Shown: positions 34,708-47,692 of the stretch, in pieces
Layout: each line of letters starts with the position of its first letter
Position numbering within the stretch: the first letter of the stretch is position 1
Assembly (NCBI GenBank): GCA_030824495.1
Contig: JAVBXP010000028.1
Span: forward strand, 1 to 64,000
Length of the DNA stretch: 64,000 nt
Source of the DNA: a bacterium
Lineage (GTDB): Bacteria; Pseudomonadota; Alphaproteobacteria; Caulobacterales; Caulobacteraceae
Direction: 5' to 3'
The notes under the pieces: model-generated
Told to the model about the DNA's origin: nothing
Database searches by the model: none
What the model saw: the letters and a program-made list of their open reading frames with translations, nothing else
Position numbers and translations under genes: made by a program

Positions 34708-35535
34708 GTGGCGAAACTGCATATTCTGATGACCGTCGGCGTTGCGGCCTTGGCCCTGAGCGCCTGTAACCGTGCGCCGGAGAAGGCGGCGGAGGTCAGC
34801 CCACCGGCTGACACCACCTTCATCACCTATGTCTGCGAGGACGGCCGCACCGTGCGGGCGACCTATCCCGATCCTGACACCGCCATTGTTGATGTCGGCG
34901 GGGTGAAGCGAACGCTGAAGATCGCCATCTCGGCCAGCGGCGCCCGCTATATCGGCGAAGGGGTCCAGTGGTGGTCAAAGGGAATGGACCAGGGCCAGCT
35001 CAGTCCGCTGGCGGCCGGCGAGGACATCGCCACGGCGCCGGGCGTCAATTGCCGCGTGAAGGCCGCGGGCGAGGCCGCCGTCACGCCCCCGCCGCCTGGC
35101 AGCCCCGGCGGCTTGCCTGACGACCGGACCCCGGTCTCCGAGGCCGCGTTCACGCCGCAGAGCGCCCAGGGGGCGGCCAATGTGGTGCAGACCTATTTCG
35201 CTCTCGTCGCCGACAAGAAGTTCGATGACGCCTGGAAGCTCTGGAGCGACAGCGGCAAAGCCAGCGGGATGAGCGCCAAGGACTTCGCCGCCAGCTTCGC
35301 CAAGTACGCCAGCTACAATGCGCAGATCGGCGCGCCTGGTGAGATCGAGGGCGCGGCGGGCTCGTTGTTCGTCGAGGTTCCGGTCGTCGTCTACGGGACG
35401 ATGAAGACCGGCGAGCCGGTGAACATGAAGGGCAAGGTGCGTCTGCGCCGGGTCAATGACGTGCCGGGCGCGACCGCGGACCAGCTGAGCTGGCACATCG
35501 CCGACACGGCCCTCAAGCCCTCGCCGGGCGGCTAG
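34708..35535 (+). CDS. MliC-like lipoprotein with C-terminal NTF2-like region
   Basis: A 275-residue lipoprotein. The signal peptide ends in LALSAC, a lipobox, so Cys20 should be lipidated. Residues about 35-95 resemble MliC, the membrane-bound inhibitor of C-type lysozyme: [22 protein letters not shown], then [25 protein letters not shown], with Trp-Trp-x-Lys-Gly typical. A Pro-rich linker leads to a second domain (about 160-270) that looks like a lumazine/NTF2-type fold and is unassigned. The start is GTG at 34708. It is divergent from gap and tail-overlaps purT by four bases. Confidence 0.7.
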   Translation: MAKLHILMTVGVAALALSACNRAPEKAAEVSPPADTTFITYVCEDGRTVRATYPDPDTAIVDVGGVKRTLKIAISASGARYIGEGVQWWSKGMDQGQLSPLAAGEDIATAPGVNCRVKAAGEAAVTPPPPGSPGGLPDDRTPVSEAAFTPQSAQGAANVVQTYFALVADKKFDDAWKLWSDSGKASGMSAKDFAASFAKYASYNAQIGAPGEIEGAAGSLFVEVPVVVYGTMKTGEPVNMKGKVRLRRVNDVPGATADQLSWHIADTALKPSPGG

Positions 35536-36731
35536 CCGGCGACAGGCTTTACGCAGCCGGCGGCCGTGCGGGCGCGGTCGCGGGCCAAATCGACATCGGC
35601 GCCGCGCGCCAGGGCCACGCCCATGCGGCGGCGTTCGAAGGCCTCGGGCTTGCCGAATAGACGCAGATCCGCGCCGGGGACGCTGAGCGCCTCGGCGACG
35701 CCTTCGAAGGCGATCCCTTGCGCGTCCATGCCGCCATAGATCACCGCGCTGGCGCCGGGTTCACGCAGATCGGTGCTGACCGGAAGTCCGAGGATCGCGC
35801 GGGCGTGCAGGGCGAACTCGCTGAGGTTCTGGGTGACCAGGGTGACCAGGCCGGTGTCGTGCGGGCGGGGGCTGACCTCGGAGAACCAGACCTCGTCGCC
35901 GCGCACGAACAGTTCGACGCCGAAAAGGCCAAGACCGCCCAGTTCGCCGGTGACGTCGCGGGCGATCTGCTGGGCTCGGGCCAGGGCGGCCGGGCTCATC
36001 GCCTGGGGTTGCCAGCTTTCGACATAGTCGCCCTTCACCTGGCGGTGGCCGATGGGCTCGCAGAAGCTGACGCCCACCTGGCCGTCCGCGCCGACCGAGC
36101 GCACGGTCAGCAGGGTGATCTCGAAGTCGAAGTCGATCTTGCCCTCGACGATGACGCGGGTCTGTTCGACCCGGCCGCCCTCGAGGGCATAGCGCCAGGC
36201 TGCGGCGATTCCCTCGGGGCCTTCCACGTATGATTGGCCCTTGCCGGACGAGGACATCACCGGCTTTACGAAGCAGGGGAAGCCTGCGACCTGCGCCGCG
36301 GCGGCGGCCAATTCGGCTTCCGAAGACGCGAAAGCATAGGGCGAGGTAGGCAGGCCAAGTTGCTCGGCCGCCAGCCGGCGGATGCCCTCGCGGTTCATGG
36401 TCAGTTGGGCGGCGCGCGCCGTCGGGATGACGGTCGCCAGCTCCTCGGCCTCGATCGCCACCAGCTCGTCGGTGGCGATGGCCTCGATCTCCGGCACGAT
36501 CAGGTGCGGACGCTCCAACTCCACCAGCGCCCGCAGCGCCGCAGCGTCAGTCATCGCGATGACGTGGCTGCGGTGGGCGACCTGGTGGGCCGGGGCGTTC
36601 GGATAGCGGTCGACGGCGATGACCTCGCAGCCGAGCCGCTGCAGTTCGATAGCGACCTCTTTGCCGAGCTCGCCCGAGCCGAGCAGCATGACCTTCACGG
36701 CGGTGGGCGAGAGCGGCGTACCGAGGCGCAT
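35532..36731 (-). CDS. purT: Formate-dependent phosphoribosylglycinamide formyltransferase
   Basis: A 399-residue ATP-grasp enzyme that uses formate and ATP to formylate GAR in purine synthesis, an alternative to folate-dependent PurN. Visible are [68 protein letters not shown] and the metal site [14 protein letters not shown]. Length fits the family. It begins five bases after the tkt stop and is probably cotranscribed with it. Confidence 0.95.
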   Translation of the reverse strand: MRLGTPLSPTAVKVMLLGSGELGKEVAIELQRLGCEVIAVDRYPNAPAHQVAHRSHVIAMTDAAALRALVELERPHLIVPEIEAIATDELVAIEAEELATVIPTARAAQLTMNREGIRRLAAEQLGLPTSPYAFASSEAELAAAAAQVAGFPCFVKPVMSSSGKGQSYVEGPEGIAAAWRYALEGGRVEQTRVIVEGKIDFDFEITLLTVRSVGADGQVGVSFCEPIGHRQVKGDYVESWQPQAMSPAALARAQQIARDVTGELGGLGLFGVELFVRGDEVWFSEVSPRPHDTGLVTLVTQNLSEFALHARAILGLPVSTDLREPGASAVIYGGMDAQGIAFEGVAEALSVPGADLRLFGKPEAFERRRMGVALARGADVDLARDRARTAAGCVKPVAG

Positions 36732-36736
36732 GGCGC

Positions 36737-38707
<1,971 letters not shown>

Positions 38708-38856
38708 TATCTTTTCCGGTCAATCTGGGCGGGATTTGCGCGCGGCGTCGCACGCACGGCCTGAAGAATCAAGGAAGCGTCACGCCACAGGGCGGGTTTC
38801 AGTGCGCGCCCGGCGCAGTCTATAGATTAACGGACACACTTTCGGAGCGTCGAATC

Positions 38857-39165
38857 ATGCGGGAGCCGGCGGGCGACAACCCCCTCGATCAAGCTGTGAA
38901 ACGTCTGGAACGGGCGATCTCCCAGCTGGAGCAACGCCTGTCGGGGCAGGCGGGCAAGCCAGGCGCGGAGATTGGCGGCCTGTTCGACCAGGACAGCGCC
39001 AAACTGGCCGCCGAACTCGATCAGTCCCGTCAGCGCGAAAAGGCGCTGGAGGAGGCCGGCGCCGAAGCGTCTGCGGCGCTGGGTCGCGCGATCGCCGAAA
39101 TCAAGGCGGCGCTCGCCAGCGACGACGCCGACGAAAATGTTCAGTCCCAGACCGAGGAGGCCTAA
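38857..39165 (+). CDS. DUF4164 family coiled-coil protein
   Basis: A 102-residue protein with two coiled-coil stretches (about residues 10-34 and 45-70) and an acidic tail. It matches DUF4164, an alphaproteobacterial family usually located just before zapA, which suggests a link to division. The start is ATG at 38857 with GGAGCG upstream; the frame upstream is not coding. The zapA ATG follows its stop by five bases, so the two are one operon. Confidence 0.75.
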   Translation: MREPAGDNPLDQAVKRLERAISQLEQRLSGQAGKPGAEIGGLFDQDSAKLAAELDQSRQREKALEEAGAEASAALGRAIAEIKAALASDDADENVQSQTEEA

Positions 39166-39170
39166 ACCCC

Positions 39171-39497
39171 ATGGCTCAGGTCAACATTACCGTGAATGGC
39201 CGGCCCTACGCGGTCGGCTGCGAAGACGGTCAGGAAGCTCATCTGATCGAGCTCGCCCGGACATTCGACCGCCAGGTGCGCCAAGTCTCCCAGGACATGG
39301 GGCAACTGGGCGAAACCCGCCTGTTCCTGATGGGCTCGCTGCTGTTGGCCGATGAGTTGACGGACCTGCGGGCTCGGCTTTCGGTCGTGCAGGCCGAACT
39401 CGCCCGCCTGCAATCGGACCATGCCCGCGTCGAAACCCGGGCTGTCGGCGCGCTCGAGAACGCCGCCAAGCGCATCGAAAAGCTCGCGGCGGGCTGA
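39171..39497 (+). CDS. zapA: Cell division protein ZapA
   Basis: A 108-residue ZapA that binds and bundles FtsZ filaments at mid-cell. The N-terminal part VNITVNGRPYAVGCEDGQEAHLIELARTFDRQV is the ZapA globular head, followed by LFLMGSLLLADELTDLRARLSVVQAELARLQ coiled coil. It is five bases after DUF4164 and is followed by 6S RNA and the 5-FCL gene, the usual bacterial order. Confidence 0.9.
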   Translation: MAQVNITVNGRPYAVGCEDGQEAHLIELARTFDRQVRQVSQDMGQLGETRLFLMGSLLLADELTDLRARLSVVQAELARLQSDHARVETRAVGALENAAKRIEKLAAG

Positions 39498-39540
39498 AGT
39501 TCATCCCTCACGGACGGGGATGAATTGAAGCGCCGCTTGT

Positions 39541-39710
39541 TACTGGGACCCTGCGGCCCTACCTTGCGTAACGGCGGGTCTGCTGCGGCTCTCGTCGAAG
39601 GCAATCTATCCCAGCGACCTTAATCGTCTCTAAGGGAGCTGTCCCTGTCTGGACCCGTGGGTTCAGGCAAACGGCGCCCACCTGGTTATCCAGGTCCGAG
39701 GGGATAAAAC
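39541..39710 (+). ncRNA. ssrS: 6S RNA
   Basis: About 265 bp without coding between zapA and the 5-formyltetrahydrofolate cyclo-ligase gene, the conserved 6S RNA site. The stretch beginning GGGACCCTGCGG pairs with a late AGGTCCGAGG, forming the closing stem, and CACCTGG-TTAT-CCAGGT gives a 3' hairpin. The bubble-like middle fits 6S RNA, which sequesters RNA polymerase holoenzyme. Ends are approximate. A hairpin TTCATCCC...GGGATGAA at 39500-39524 just before may end zapA. Confidence 0.75.
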
Positions 39711-39761
39711 CGTCCTTCACGGCTCTCGCGGCGCCGCCACCCTTCGCGCTATAGCGATCAG

Positions 39762-40337
39762 GTGAGCACTCCGATCTCCAAGTCGAAACTGCGGGCGGCC
39801 ATGCGGGCGCGGCGTCGCGAATTGGCGCAGGCGTCTCCGGACGCCGCCGAACGCGCCGCCGAGCATCTGCCCCTGGAGGCGCTGCCAGCCTTCGCCTGTT
39901 TCAGCGGCTATCACGCGCTGGGCGACGAGCTCGATCCCAGCCCGCTGATCCGCCGGTTGGCGGGGACTGGCGCGATGTTCGCCTTGCCGGTCGCCGATTT
40001 CGCCGATGCGCCCCTGATCTTTCGGGCCTGGGACAGCCGCGATACGCCCATACCCGACCGCTTCGGCGTGCCGGCGCCGCCGCCGTCGGCCTCGATCCTG
40101 CACCCGGATCTGATCGTCTGCCCGCTGCTGGCTTTTGACCGCACCGGCGCGCGCCTAGGGCAGGGGGGCGGCCACTATGATCGCACGATCGAGGCGCTCC
40201 GGGCGATCAAGCCGGTGTTCGTGCTTGGCCTGGCCTATGCCGGCCAAGAGGTCGAGGCGATCGCGGCCGAAAAGCATGATCAAAGGCTGGACGCCATTTT
40301 GACGGAAAACGGGTATATGCCCGTGTCAAAGGACTGA
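39762..40337 (+). CDS. 5-formyltetrahydrofolate cyclo-ligase
   Basis: A 191-residue enzyme that converts 5-formyl-THF to 5,10-methenyl-THF with ATP. The catalytic region VCPLLAFDRTGARLGQGGGHYDRTIEAL carries the nucleotide loop GQGGGHYDR; the N-terminal KSKLRAAMRARRREL is typical. The start is GTG at 39762. It stands in the classic order after 6S RNA; YmdB follows after seven bases, so the two are cotranscribed. Confidence 0.9.
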   Translation: MSTPISKSKLRAAMRARRRELAQASPDAAERAAEHLPLEALPAFACFSGYHALGDELDPSPLIRRLAGTGAMFALPVADFADAPLIFRAWDSRDTPIPDRFGVPAPPPSASILHPDLIVCPLLAFDRTGARLGQGGGHYDRTIEALRAIKPVFVLGLAYAGQEVEAIAAEKHDQRLDAILTENGYMPVSKD

Positions 40338-40344
40338 AATTCAA

Positions 40345-41184
40345 ATGCGCTTTGCTTTCTTCGGGGATGTTGTCGGCCGCTCGGGTCGCGAGGGTCTGGC
40401 CGATCATCTGCCCGGTCTGCGTCGTCGGCTCGGGCTCGAGTTCGTCATCGTCAACGCCGAGAACGCCGCAGCCGGCTTCGGGATCACCGAGAACACGGCG
40501 CGCGAACTCTTCGACGCCGGGGCCGATTGCCTGACGCTCGGCAACCACTCCTGGGATCAGAAGGAGGCGATGACCTACATCGTCCGTGAGCCTCGTCTGA
40601 TCCGGCCGCTCAACTATCCTATCCTGGCCGATGCGCCGGGCCGGGGCTCGAACCTGTTCGAAACCCAGGACGGCAAGCGCATCGTGGTCATCAACCTGCT
40701 TGGCCGGGTCCATATGGACTCGCTGGACGACCCGTTCGCGGCCGTCGACCGCGAACTGGACAAGGCCCCGCTGGGGATGGTCGCCGACGCGGTCGTGGTC
40801 GACATGCACGCCGAGGCGACGTCCGAGAAGATGGCCATGGGCCACTTCTGCGACGGCCGCGCCAGCCTGGTCGTCGGCACCCATACGCACGTGCCGACCG
40901 CCGACTGCCAGATCCTGAACGGCGGCACCGCCTACCAGACCGACGCCGGCGCCTGCGCCGACTATGACAGCGTCATCGGCAACCAGAAGGAAGAGCCCCT
41001 GCGGCGCTTCACGACCCGCATCTCCGGCGGTCGCTACAAGCCCGCCGAAGGTCCGGCCACCATCTGCGGCGTCTATGTCGAGACCGACGACAAGACCGGC
41101 CTGGCGACACGCGTAGAGCCGATCCGCATGGGCGGCCGGTTGAGCGAGACTGTTCCCGAGCCCTCGGCTGTGTTGGTCGGCTAA
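40345..41184 (+). CDS. YmdB-type metallophosphoesterase (TIGR00282)
   Basis: A 279-residue calcineurin-fold phosphoesterase. Metal ligands appear in FFGDVVGRSGR, VNAENAAAGFG, LGNHSWDQKE, VDMHAEATSEKMAMG and VGTHTHVPTAD. In Bacillus YmdB is a cAMP phosphodiesterase that influences biofilm and sporulation; its role in alphaproteobacteria is unknown. The start ATG follows seven bases after the cyclo-ligase gene. Confidence 0.88.
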   Translation: MRFAFFGDVVGRSGREGLADHLPGLRRRLGLEFVIVNAENAAAGFGITENTARELFDAGADCLTLGNHSWDQKEAMTYIVREPRLIRPLNYPILADAPGRGSNLFETQDGKRIVVINLLGRVHMDSLDDPFAAVDRELDKAPLGMVADAVVVDMHAEATSEKMAMGHFCDGRASLVVGTHTHVPTADCQILNGGTAYQTDAGACADYDSVIGNQKEEPLRRFTTRISGGRYKPAEGPATICGVYVETDDKTGLATRVEPIRMGGRLSETVPEPSAVLVG

Positions 41185-41187
41185 ACC

Positions 41188-41313
41188 ATTCCTCTCCCTC
41201 GGGAGAGGCTAGGTGAGGGGGCGACGCGGAGCGGCGCTCTGCTGCGGCGCCGCCAGTTCGGTTGAGGGCGATGGCCCCCTCACCCAACCTCTCCCCACGG
41301 GGAGAGGAGTACA
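41188..41313. repeat. Long inverted repeat of the CCTCTCCC type
   Basis: CCTCTCCCTCGGGAGAGG and a GGTGAGGGGGC arm pair with GCCCCCTCACC and CCTCTCCCCACGGGGAGAGG about 60 bp later, framing a GC-rich loop. It lies between the convergent ymdB and EF-hand genes. A single CTCTCCCC hairpin of the same type is at 61148-61172. Confidence 0.7.
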
Positions 41314-41315
41314 GT

Positions 41316-41933
41316 TTACAGCCGCGGTCGCAGCGCCTCGATCGTGAGCTTGCCGTCCTTGTCGGTGTCGAGGATCTCGAACCGGCGGCGGGCGGCCTTC
41401 GCCCATTCCTCCGAACTGACCCGTTGGTTGAGATCGGCGTCGGCTCCGCGCACGGGCTGGGCTTCGTTCAACAGCGAAAAGCGCGCCGCGCCGACCTTGG
41501 GCTCTTTGCGAACCGACTTGTGAATGAGCGGCTTTTTGGGTGGCGGTCCACCCATCGGGCCGCCGAGGCCGAAGTCCGGTCGGGTGATCTCCGGCGCGAT
41601 TCTGGTCTCGTACCGGCTGTTTTCGGGGCCTTCGATCGAGCCGCTGCCATCCAAGTCCAGCACCTTGAAGAACCGCATGGCGTCGTCGCGAAATTCCGGC
41701 AGCGTCAGCGCGCCGTCGTGATTGGCGTCGGCCCCGGCGAACCATTCGGCTAGGCCGTCCTGGCTGCGGAACGGCTCACCCGCCGGGCTGATGAACAGAC
41801 GCGCGCCGGCGTCGATAGCTGGAGACTGGCCCTGCTGAGGGCGCTCGCCGCCTGGCGGCGGGCCCATCGGTTGAGCAAGGGTTGGAGACGCCATGGCGAC
41901 CAGGGTCGCTGCGACGACGACAAAACGATACAT
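41316..41933 (-). CDS. Exported EF-hand protein
   Basis: A 205-residue protein with a signal peptide (residues 1-20, ending in TLAQ) and four EF-hand loops: DANHDGALTLPE, DLDGSGSIEGPE, a weaker DADLNQRVSSEE, and DTDKDGKLTIEA. It should bind calcium in the periplasm. I chose the ATG at 41933 over a TTG one codon earlier. Role unknown. Confidence 0.75.
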   Translation of the reverse strand: MYRFVVVAATLVAMASPTLAQPMGPPPGGERPQQGQSPAIDAGARLFISPAGEPFRSQDGLAEWFAGADANHDGALTLPEFRDDAMRFFKVLDLDGSGSIEGPENSRYETRIAPEITRPDFGLGGPMGGPPPKKPLIHKSVRKEPKVGAARFSLLNEAQPVRGADADLNQRVSSEEWAKAARRRFEILDTDKDGKLTIEALRPRL

Positions 41934-42028
41934 CAATTGGATTCCTGCGGGCCCGTCCGACGCTCAAGGTCAAGCTGATCGGCCGGTGCGGCTAAAGCGG
42001 GGCGGGCGTGTAACCGCCCTGAAATGCA

Positions 42029-42238
42029 TCAACCGCCAGCGGCGGCGCGCCTGGTGCGCTCGGCGACGCTGATCCCGGCCGAGCCCCAGTTTTCCGGCGG
42101 CACTTCGTCAATTACCACGAAGGTGGCGGCAGGGTTCTTGTTCAGCACCCTGACCAGCAAGTCCGTCGTCCCGGCGATCAGCTCCGCCTTCTGTTCGTCG
42201 GTGGCGCCGGCGGTGATGCGGATGTTGACGTAGGGCAT
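42029..42238 (-). CDS. 4-oxalocrotonate tautomerase family protein
   Basis: A 69-residue tautomerase starting MPYVNIRITAG, so after Met removal the catalytic Pro1 is exposed. KAELIAGTTDLLVRVLNKNPAATFVVIDEVPPENWG is typical of the 4-OT fold. The ATG at 42238 follows GGAG. The natural substrate is unknown; such single-domain tautomerases often act on 2-hydroxymuconate-like acids. Confidence 0.85.
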   Translation of the reverse strand: MPYVNIRITAGATDEQKAELIAGTTDLLVRVLNKNPAATFVVIDEVPPENWGSAGISVAERTRRAAAGG

Positions 42239-42311
42239 GGGATCTCCTGGCAAGGTTGCGGCCGACAGTTAAGCGCGCGTAGCTTTGCTGCAAGCTTCAT
42301 GGAGTTTCCGC

Positions 42312-42671
42312 ATGGTTCGATTTCTCGTCCGCGCCGTCGTCGCCGCCCTCGGCCTGGCGCTCGCGGCCTACATCCTGGCGGGCGTCAGCTATGACGGCTT
42401 CGTCGATCTGCTGATCGCCGCGGTGGTTCTCGGCGTGGTCAACGCCTTCCTGCGGCCGGTGCTGTTCATCCTCACCTTGCCGCTCACGGTCGTCACGCTG
42501 GGCCTGTTCCTGCTGGTCCTGAACGCCCTGATGATCATGCTGGTCGCCTGGATGCTGCCCGGCTTCCATGTCGCCGGGTTCTGGAGCGGCGTGGGCGCAG
42601 CGATCATCACCGGCGTCGTCAGCTGGATCGCCGCCATCGTCATCGGCGATACGCGCAAGCAGCCGCTCTAA
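42312..42671 (+). CDS. Four-helix membrane protein of the phage-holin-like superfamily IV (YvlD type)
   Basis: A 119-residue inner-membrane protein with four helices, including VVLGVVNAFLRPVLFILTLPLTVVTLGLFLLVLNALMIMLVAWMLPGF, the diagnostic motif. Despite the holin name it is a chromosomal protein, not phage. The ATG at 42312 follows GGAG; an earlier ATG at 42285 lacks support. It is followed by a terminator. Confidence 0.8.
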   Translation: MVRFLVRAVVAALGLALAAYILAGVSYDGFVDLLIAAVVLGVVNAFLRPVLFILTLPLTVVTLGLFLLVLNALMIMLVAWMLPGFHVAGFWSGVGAAIITGVVSWIAAIVIGDTRKQPL

Positions 42672-42689
42672 GCTGCGGCCATAGAAAAA

Positions 42690-42713
42690 GGGCGGAGCCT
42701 TGCGGCTCCGCCC
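42690..42713 (-). terminator. Intrinsic terminator of groESL
   Basis: On the minus strand GGGCGGAGCC ... GGCTCCGCCC is followed by TTTTTC. It lies 40 bp after the groEL stop. Confidence 0.85.
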
Positions 42714-42752
42714 TCGATCTTCTTCAAGCGTCTGAACGCTTGAGCGTAGGAC

Positions 42753-44411
<1,659 letters not shown>

Positions 44412-44449
44412 TCAGAATGTTGTTGTGGGGAGGGAAGGCGTCGGGGTGG

Positions 44450-44737
44450 CTATTCGACCACGCCCAGGACGTCGCTTTCCTTCATGATCAGCAGGTCCTT
44501 GCCGTCGATCTTGATCTCAGTGCCGGACCACTTGCCGAACAGGATCTTGTCGCCGGGCTTGACGTCGAGCGGCTGAATCTTGCCGTTGTCGTCACGGGCG
44601 CCAGGGCCGACGGCGATGATTTCGCCTTCCTGCGGCTTTTCCTTGGCGGTGTCGGGGATGATGATCCCGCCCTTGGTCTTTTCTTCTTCCTCGACACGCT
44701 TCACGAGGACGCGGTCTCCCAGAGGACGAAACGCCAT
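44450..44737 (-). CDS. groES: Co-chaperonin GroES
   Basis: A 95-residue protein starting [24 protein letters not shown], with the mobile loop [24 protein letters not shown]. It caps GroEL. The ATG at 44737 gives the normal length; the longer frame upstream covers the CIRCE region. Confidence 0.98.
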   Translation of the reverse strand: MAFRPLGDRVLVKRVEEEEKTKGGIIIPDTAKEKPQEGEIIAVGPGARDDNGKIQPLDVKPGDKILFGKWSGTEIKIDGKDLLIMKESDVLGVVE

Positions 44738-44796
44738 ATTGAAAGTCTCCGTTCGGGACGTTTGAAATGCGGTGCGGAAACGCCCGGGGCCGACCA

Positions 44797-44823
44797 TTAG
44801 CAGCCGAGGCCCCTGAGTGCTAA
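44797..44823. promoter_or_regulatory. CIRCE element (HrcA operator) of groESL
   Basis: TTAGCAGCC - nine bases - GAGTGCTAA. One arm is the perfect CIRCE half-site GAGTGCTAA; the other differs from TTAGCACTC at three end positions (GCC for CTC region). It lies 60 bp upstream of groES, as for HrcA-repressed operons. Confidence 0.85.
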
Positions 44824-44835
44824 CGCAGGGCGGAG

Positions 44836-44862
44836 GTAGGGACAGGGGCGCGGGGAGTCAAG
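44836..44862 (-). promoter_or_regulatory. Candidate heat-shock or housekeeping promoter for groESL
   Basis: Minus-strand CTTGAC (44857-44862) and CCCTAC (44836-44841), spaced by 15 bases, just upstream of CIRCE. The CTTGA start and C-rich -10 are compatible with a sigma-32 promoter. Confidence 0.5.
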
Positions 44863-44951
44863 CGAGGCCGCGGCGTTTCGGATTCGGCTTTGTTCTCCAG
44901 CCCCCACCCAGATAGGGTCCGGCGCGAGGGAACCACCAGGAGATATATTTC

Positions 44952-45371
44952 ATGCGCCGCTTAATCGCGCTCGCCGCGCTGTCGGCTATGGCCGTCGCCA
45001 CGACCGCCCAGGCCGAGACTTGGAAGTCCTACGCCAAGACCCCCACGGGTCTCGAATGGTCCTACGACACCGATTATTCCTATCGCGACACCCAGACCGG
45101 CAAGGTCGTGGTCATGCAGGCCGTGGGCAAGCCCGGCGCCGAACCGCGCATGGGGCCGTCGGGTCCGGGCAAGGCCGACGGCGTCGGCTTCGTCACCGCG
45201 ATCGATTGCAAGAACAAGGCGCTGATCAGCCTCGGCGGCTATTCGCCGAAAAAGCCGTTGGAGCTGTCGGGCAACTGGCGCACCGCCACGGGAGCCCCGG
45301 CCAAAAGCGCCGAGGACAAGGCGCTGGTCGAGAGCGCCTGCCAGGGCGCCGACCAACTCACGGCGAAATAG
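44952..45371 (+). CDS. Exported hypothetical protein
   Basis: A 139-residue secreted protein with signal peptide MRRLIALAALSAMAVATTAQA. The mature part is probably beta-rich: ETWKSYAKTPTGLEWSYDTDYSYRD, then KVVVMQAVGKPG and two cysteines (DCKN, SACQG) that may form a disulfide. No family recognised. It starts at ATG with AGGAG upstream, divergent from groESL. Confidence 0.65.
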   Translation: MRRLIALAALSAMAVATTAQAETWKSYAKTPTGLEWSYDTDYSYRDTQTGKVVVMQAVGKPGAEPRMGPSGPGKADGVGFVTAIDCKNKALISLGGYSPKKPLELSGNWRTATGAPAKSAEDKALVESACQGADQLTAK

Positions 45372-45453
45372 CCGGCGGCGGGCCTGGCGGGCTGCTGACA
45401 TGATCTGGCGTGTTGGTCATTAGTCTCCAGCCCTCGAAGCTGAAGGAGATCAT

Positions 45454-45834
45454 ATGCTTGATCATGTTGGACTGACGGTCAGCGACTTCGCCAACGCCCG
45501 CGCCTTCTATGACGCTGCGTTGAGGCCGCTCGGCGTCGCCGTGGTGATGGAGGTTACGTCCGAGATGTCAGGCGGCCGACCCCAGGTCGGCTACGGCTCG
45601 GACGGAAAGCCGTATTTCTGGATCGGCACGGGCGGCTCCCCCGGCCATGTTCACCTAGCTTTGGCCGCGGCCGATCGGGCCAGCGTCGACGCCTTCTACG
45701 CTGCGGCCATGGCGGCCGGCGGCGTCGACAACGGTCCGCCGGGCGTGCGGGCCGAGTACCACCCGAATTACTACGGCGCCTTCGTGCTCGATCCGGACGG
45801 CCACAATATCGAGGCCGTCTGTCACACGGTCTAG
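45454..45834 (+). CDS. VOC/glyoxalase family protein
   Basis: A 126-residue single-chain vicinal-oxygen-chelate protein. It starts MLDHVGLTVSDFANARAFYDAALRPLGV and ends AFVLDPDGHNIEAVCHT, with a metal-binding pattern (His near the start, His in GHVHLALAA, Glu at the end). Such proteins may be glyoxalases, dioxygenases or resistance proteins; the role is not known here. ATG with AGGAG. Confidence 0.85.
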   Translation: MLDHVGLTVSDFANARAFYDAALRPLGVAVVMEVTSEMSGGRPQVGYGSDGKPYFWIGTGGSPGHVHLALAAADRASVDAFYAAAMAAGGVDNGPPGVRAEYHPNYYGAFVLDPDGHNIEAVCHTV

Positions 45835-45847
45835 CTGCGGCGACACG

Positions 45848-45880
45848 TGTCATGGCCGGGCTTGACCCGGCCCTCCCTCT
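45848..45880. repeat. Short REP-like hairpin
   Basis: GTCATGGCCGGGC-TTGA-CCCGGCC hairpin, a degenerate unit of the same palindrome family, just after the VOC gene. Confidence 0.6.
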
Positions 45881-45944
45881 AGCTCCGCACGAGCGGTTCA
45901 GCGCGGCCCGTCCACCGCCGTAGTTCAGACTTGTGTGAAAAATT

Positions 45945-45958
45945 GAAACGCTTGTTTG
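45945..45958. promoter_or_regulatory. PsrA/FadR-like operator before acyl-CoA dehydrogenase
   Basis: GAAACGCTTGTTTG fits the TetR-family fatty-acid regulator pattern GAAAC-N4-GTTTG as for PsrA. It lies in an AT-rich stretch 118 bp before the dehydrogenase start. Confidence 0.4.
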
Positions 45959-46075
45959 ATTTTGGGCAAATATGCGCCAAAGCTAACGGTCTATCGTCTG
46001 TCGCGAGACCGATGACACCGAATTTGGCCTTGGCGAGACGGGGCCGCGCGAATGAACCGCAGTGGGAGAGACCAG

Positions 46076-47395
<1,320 letters not shown>

Positions 47396-47425
47396 TCTTT
47401 CGATCCGACTCTGTCGGTTTCGTGG

Positions 47426-47456
47426 AAAAGGCCCTGGCGTTCGCCGGGGCCTTTTT
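47426..47456 (+). terminator. Intrinsic terminator after acyl-CoA dehydrogenase
   Basis: AAAGGCCCTGGC-GTTC-GCCGGGGCCTTTTT, a strong GC-rich stem with T-run, 30 bp after the stop. Confidence 0.88.
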
Positions 47457-47459
47457 CTT

Positions 47460-47692
47460 TGCGTGCGCTCAGCCCTCGACGGCCACGCTTGCGCGGGTGT
47501 AGACCGAACGACGTTCCTGGGATTTCAGGTCTGATCCGCAGCGGCGTGATCCCTGGCCCGGAGACAAGCGCCTTCCTCCGGAGGGTGAGCGGGCGGACCC
47601 GCACTCTTTCGCGCGCGGCGCGCAGCTGGTCCGTGACCGTGGGTGGCCTGTGTCCACCATCGGGGCGGGCCGCAACCCGGAGGACGACCCCT
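47460..47692 (+). promoter_or_regulatory. GC-rich leader of the TSUP permease gene
   Basis: About 230 bp between terminator and the permease start. It is open in the permease frame but no known protein N-terminus precedes the first helix. It holds several inverted pieces (CGGGCGGACCCG, GCGCGCGGCGCGC, and the GGTGGCC...) so the mRNA leader may be structured. I could not match it to a riboswitch family. Confidence 0.3.

Noticed and set aside
47459-47692. In-frame N-terminal extension of the TSUP permease
   Set aside because: It is Arg/Pro-rich and comes before the expected first transmembrane helix; a GTG with a good GGAGG lies at the normal start.
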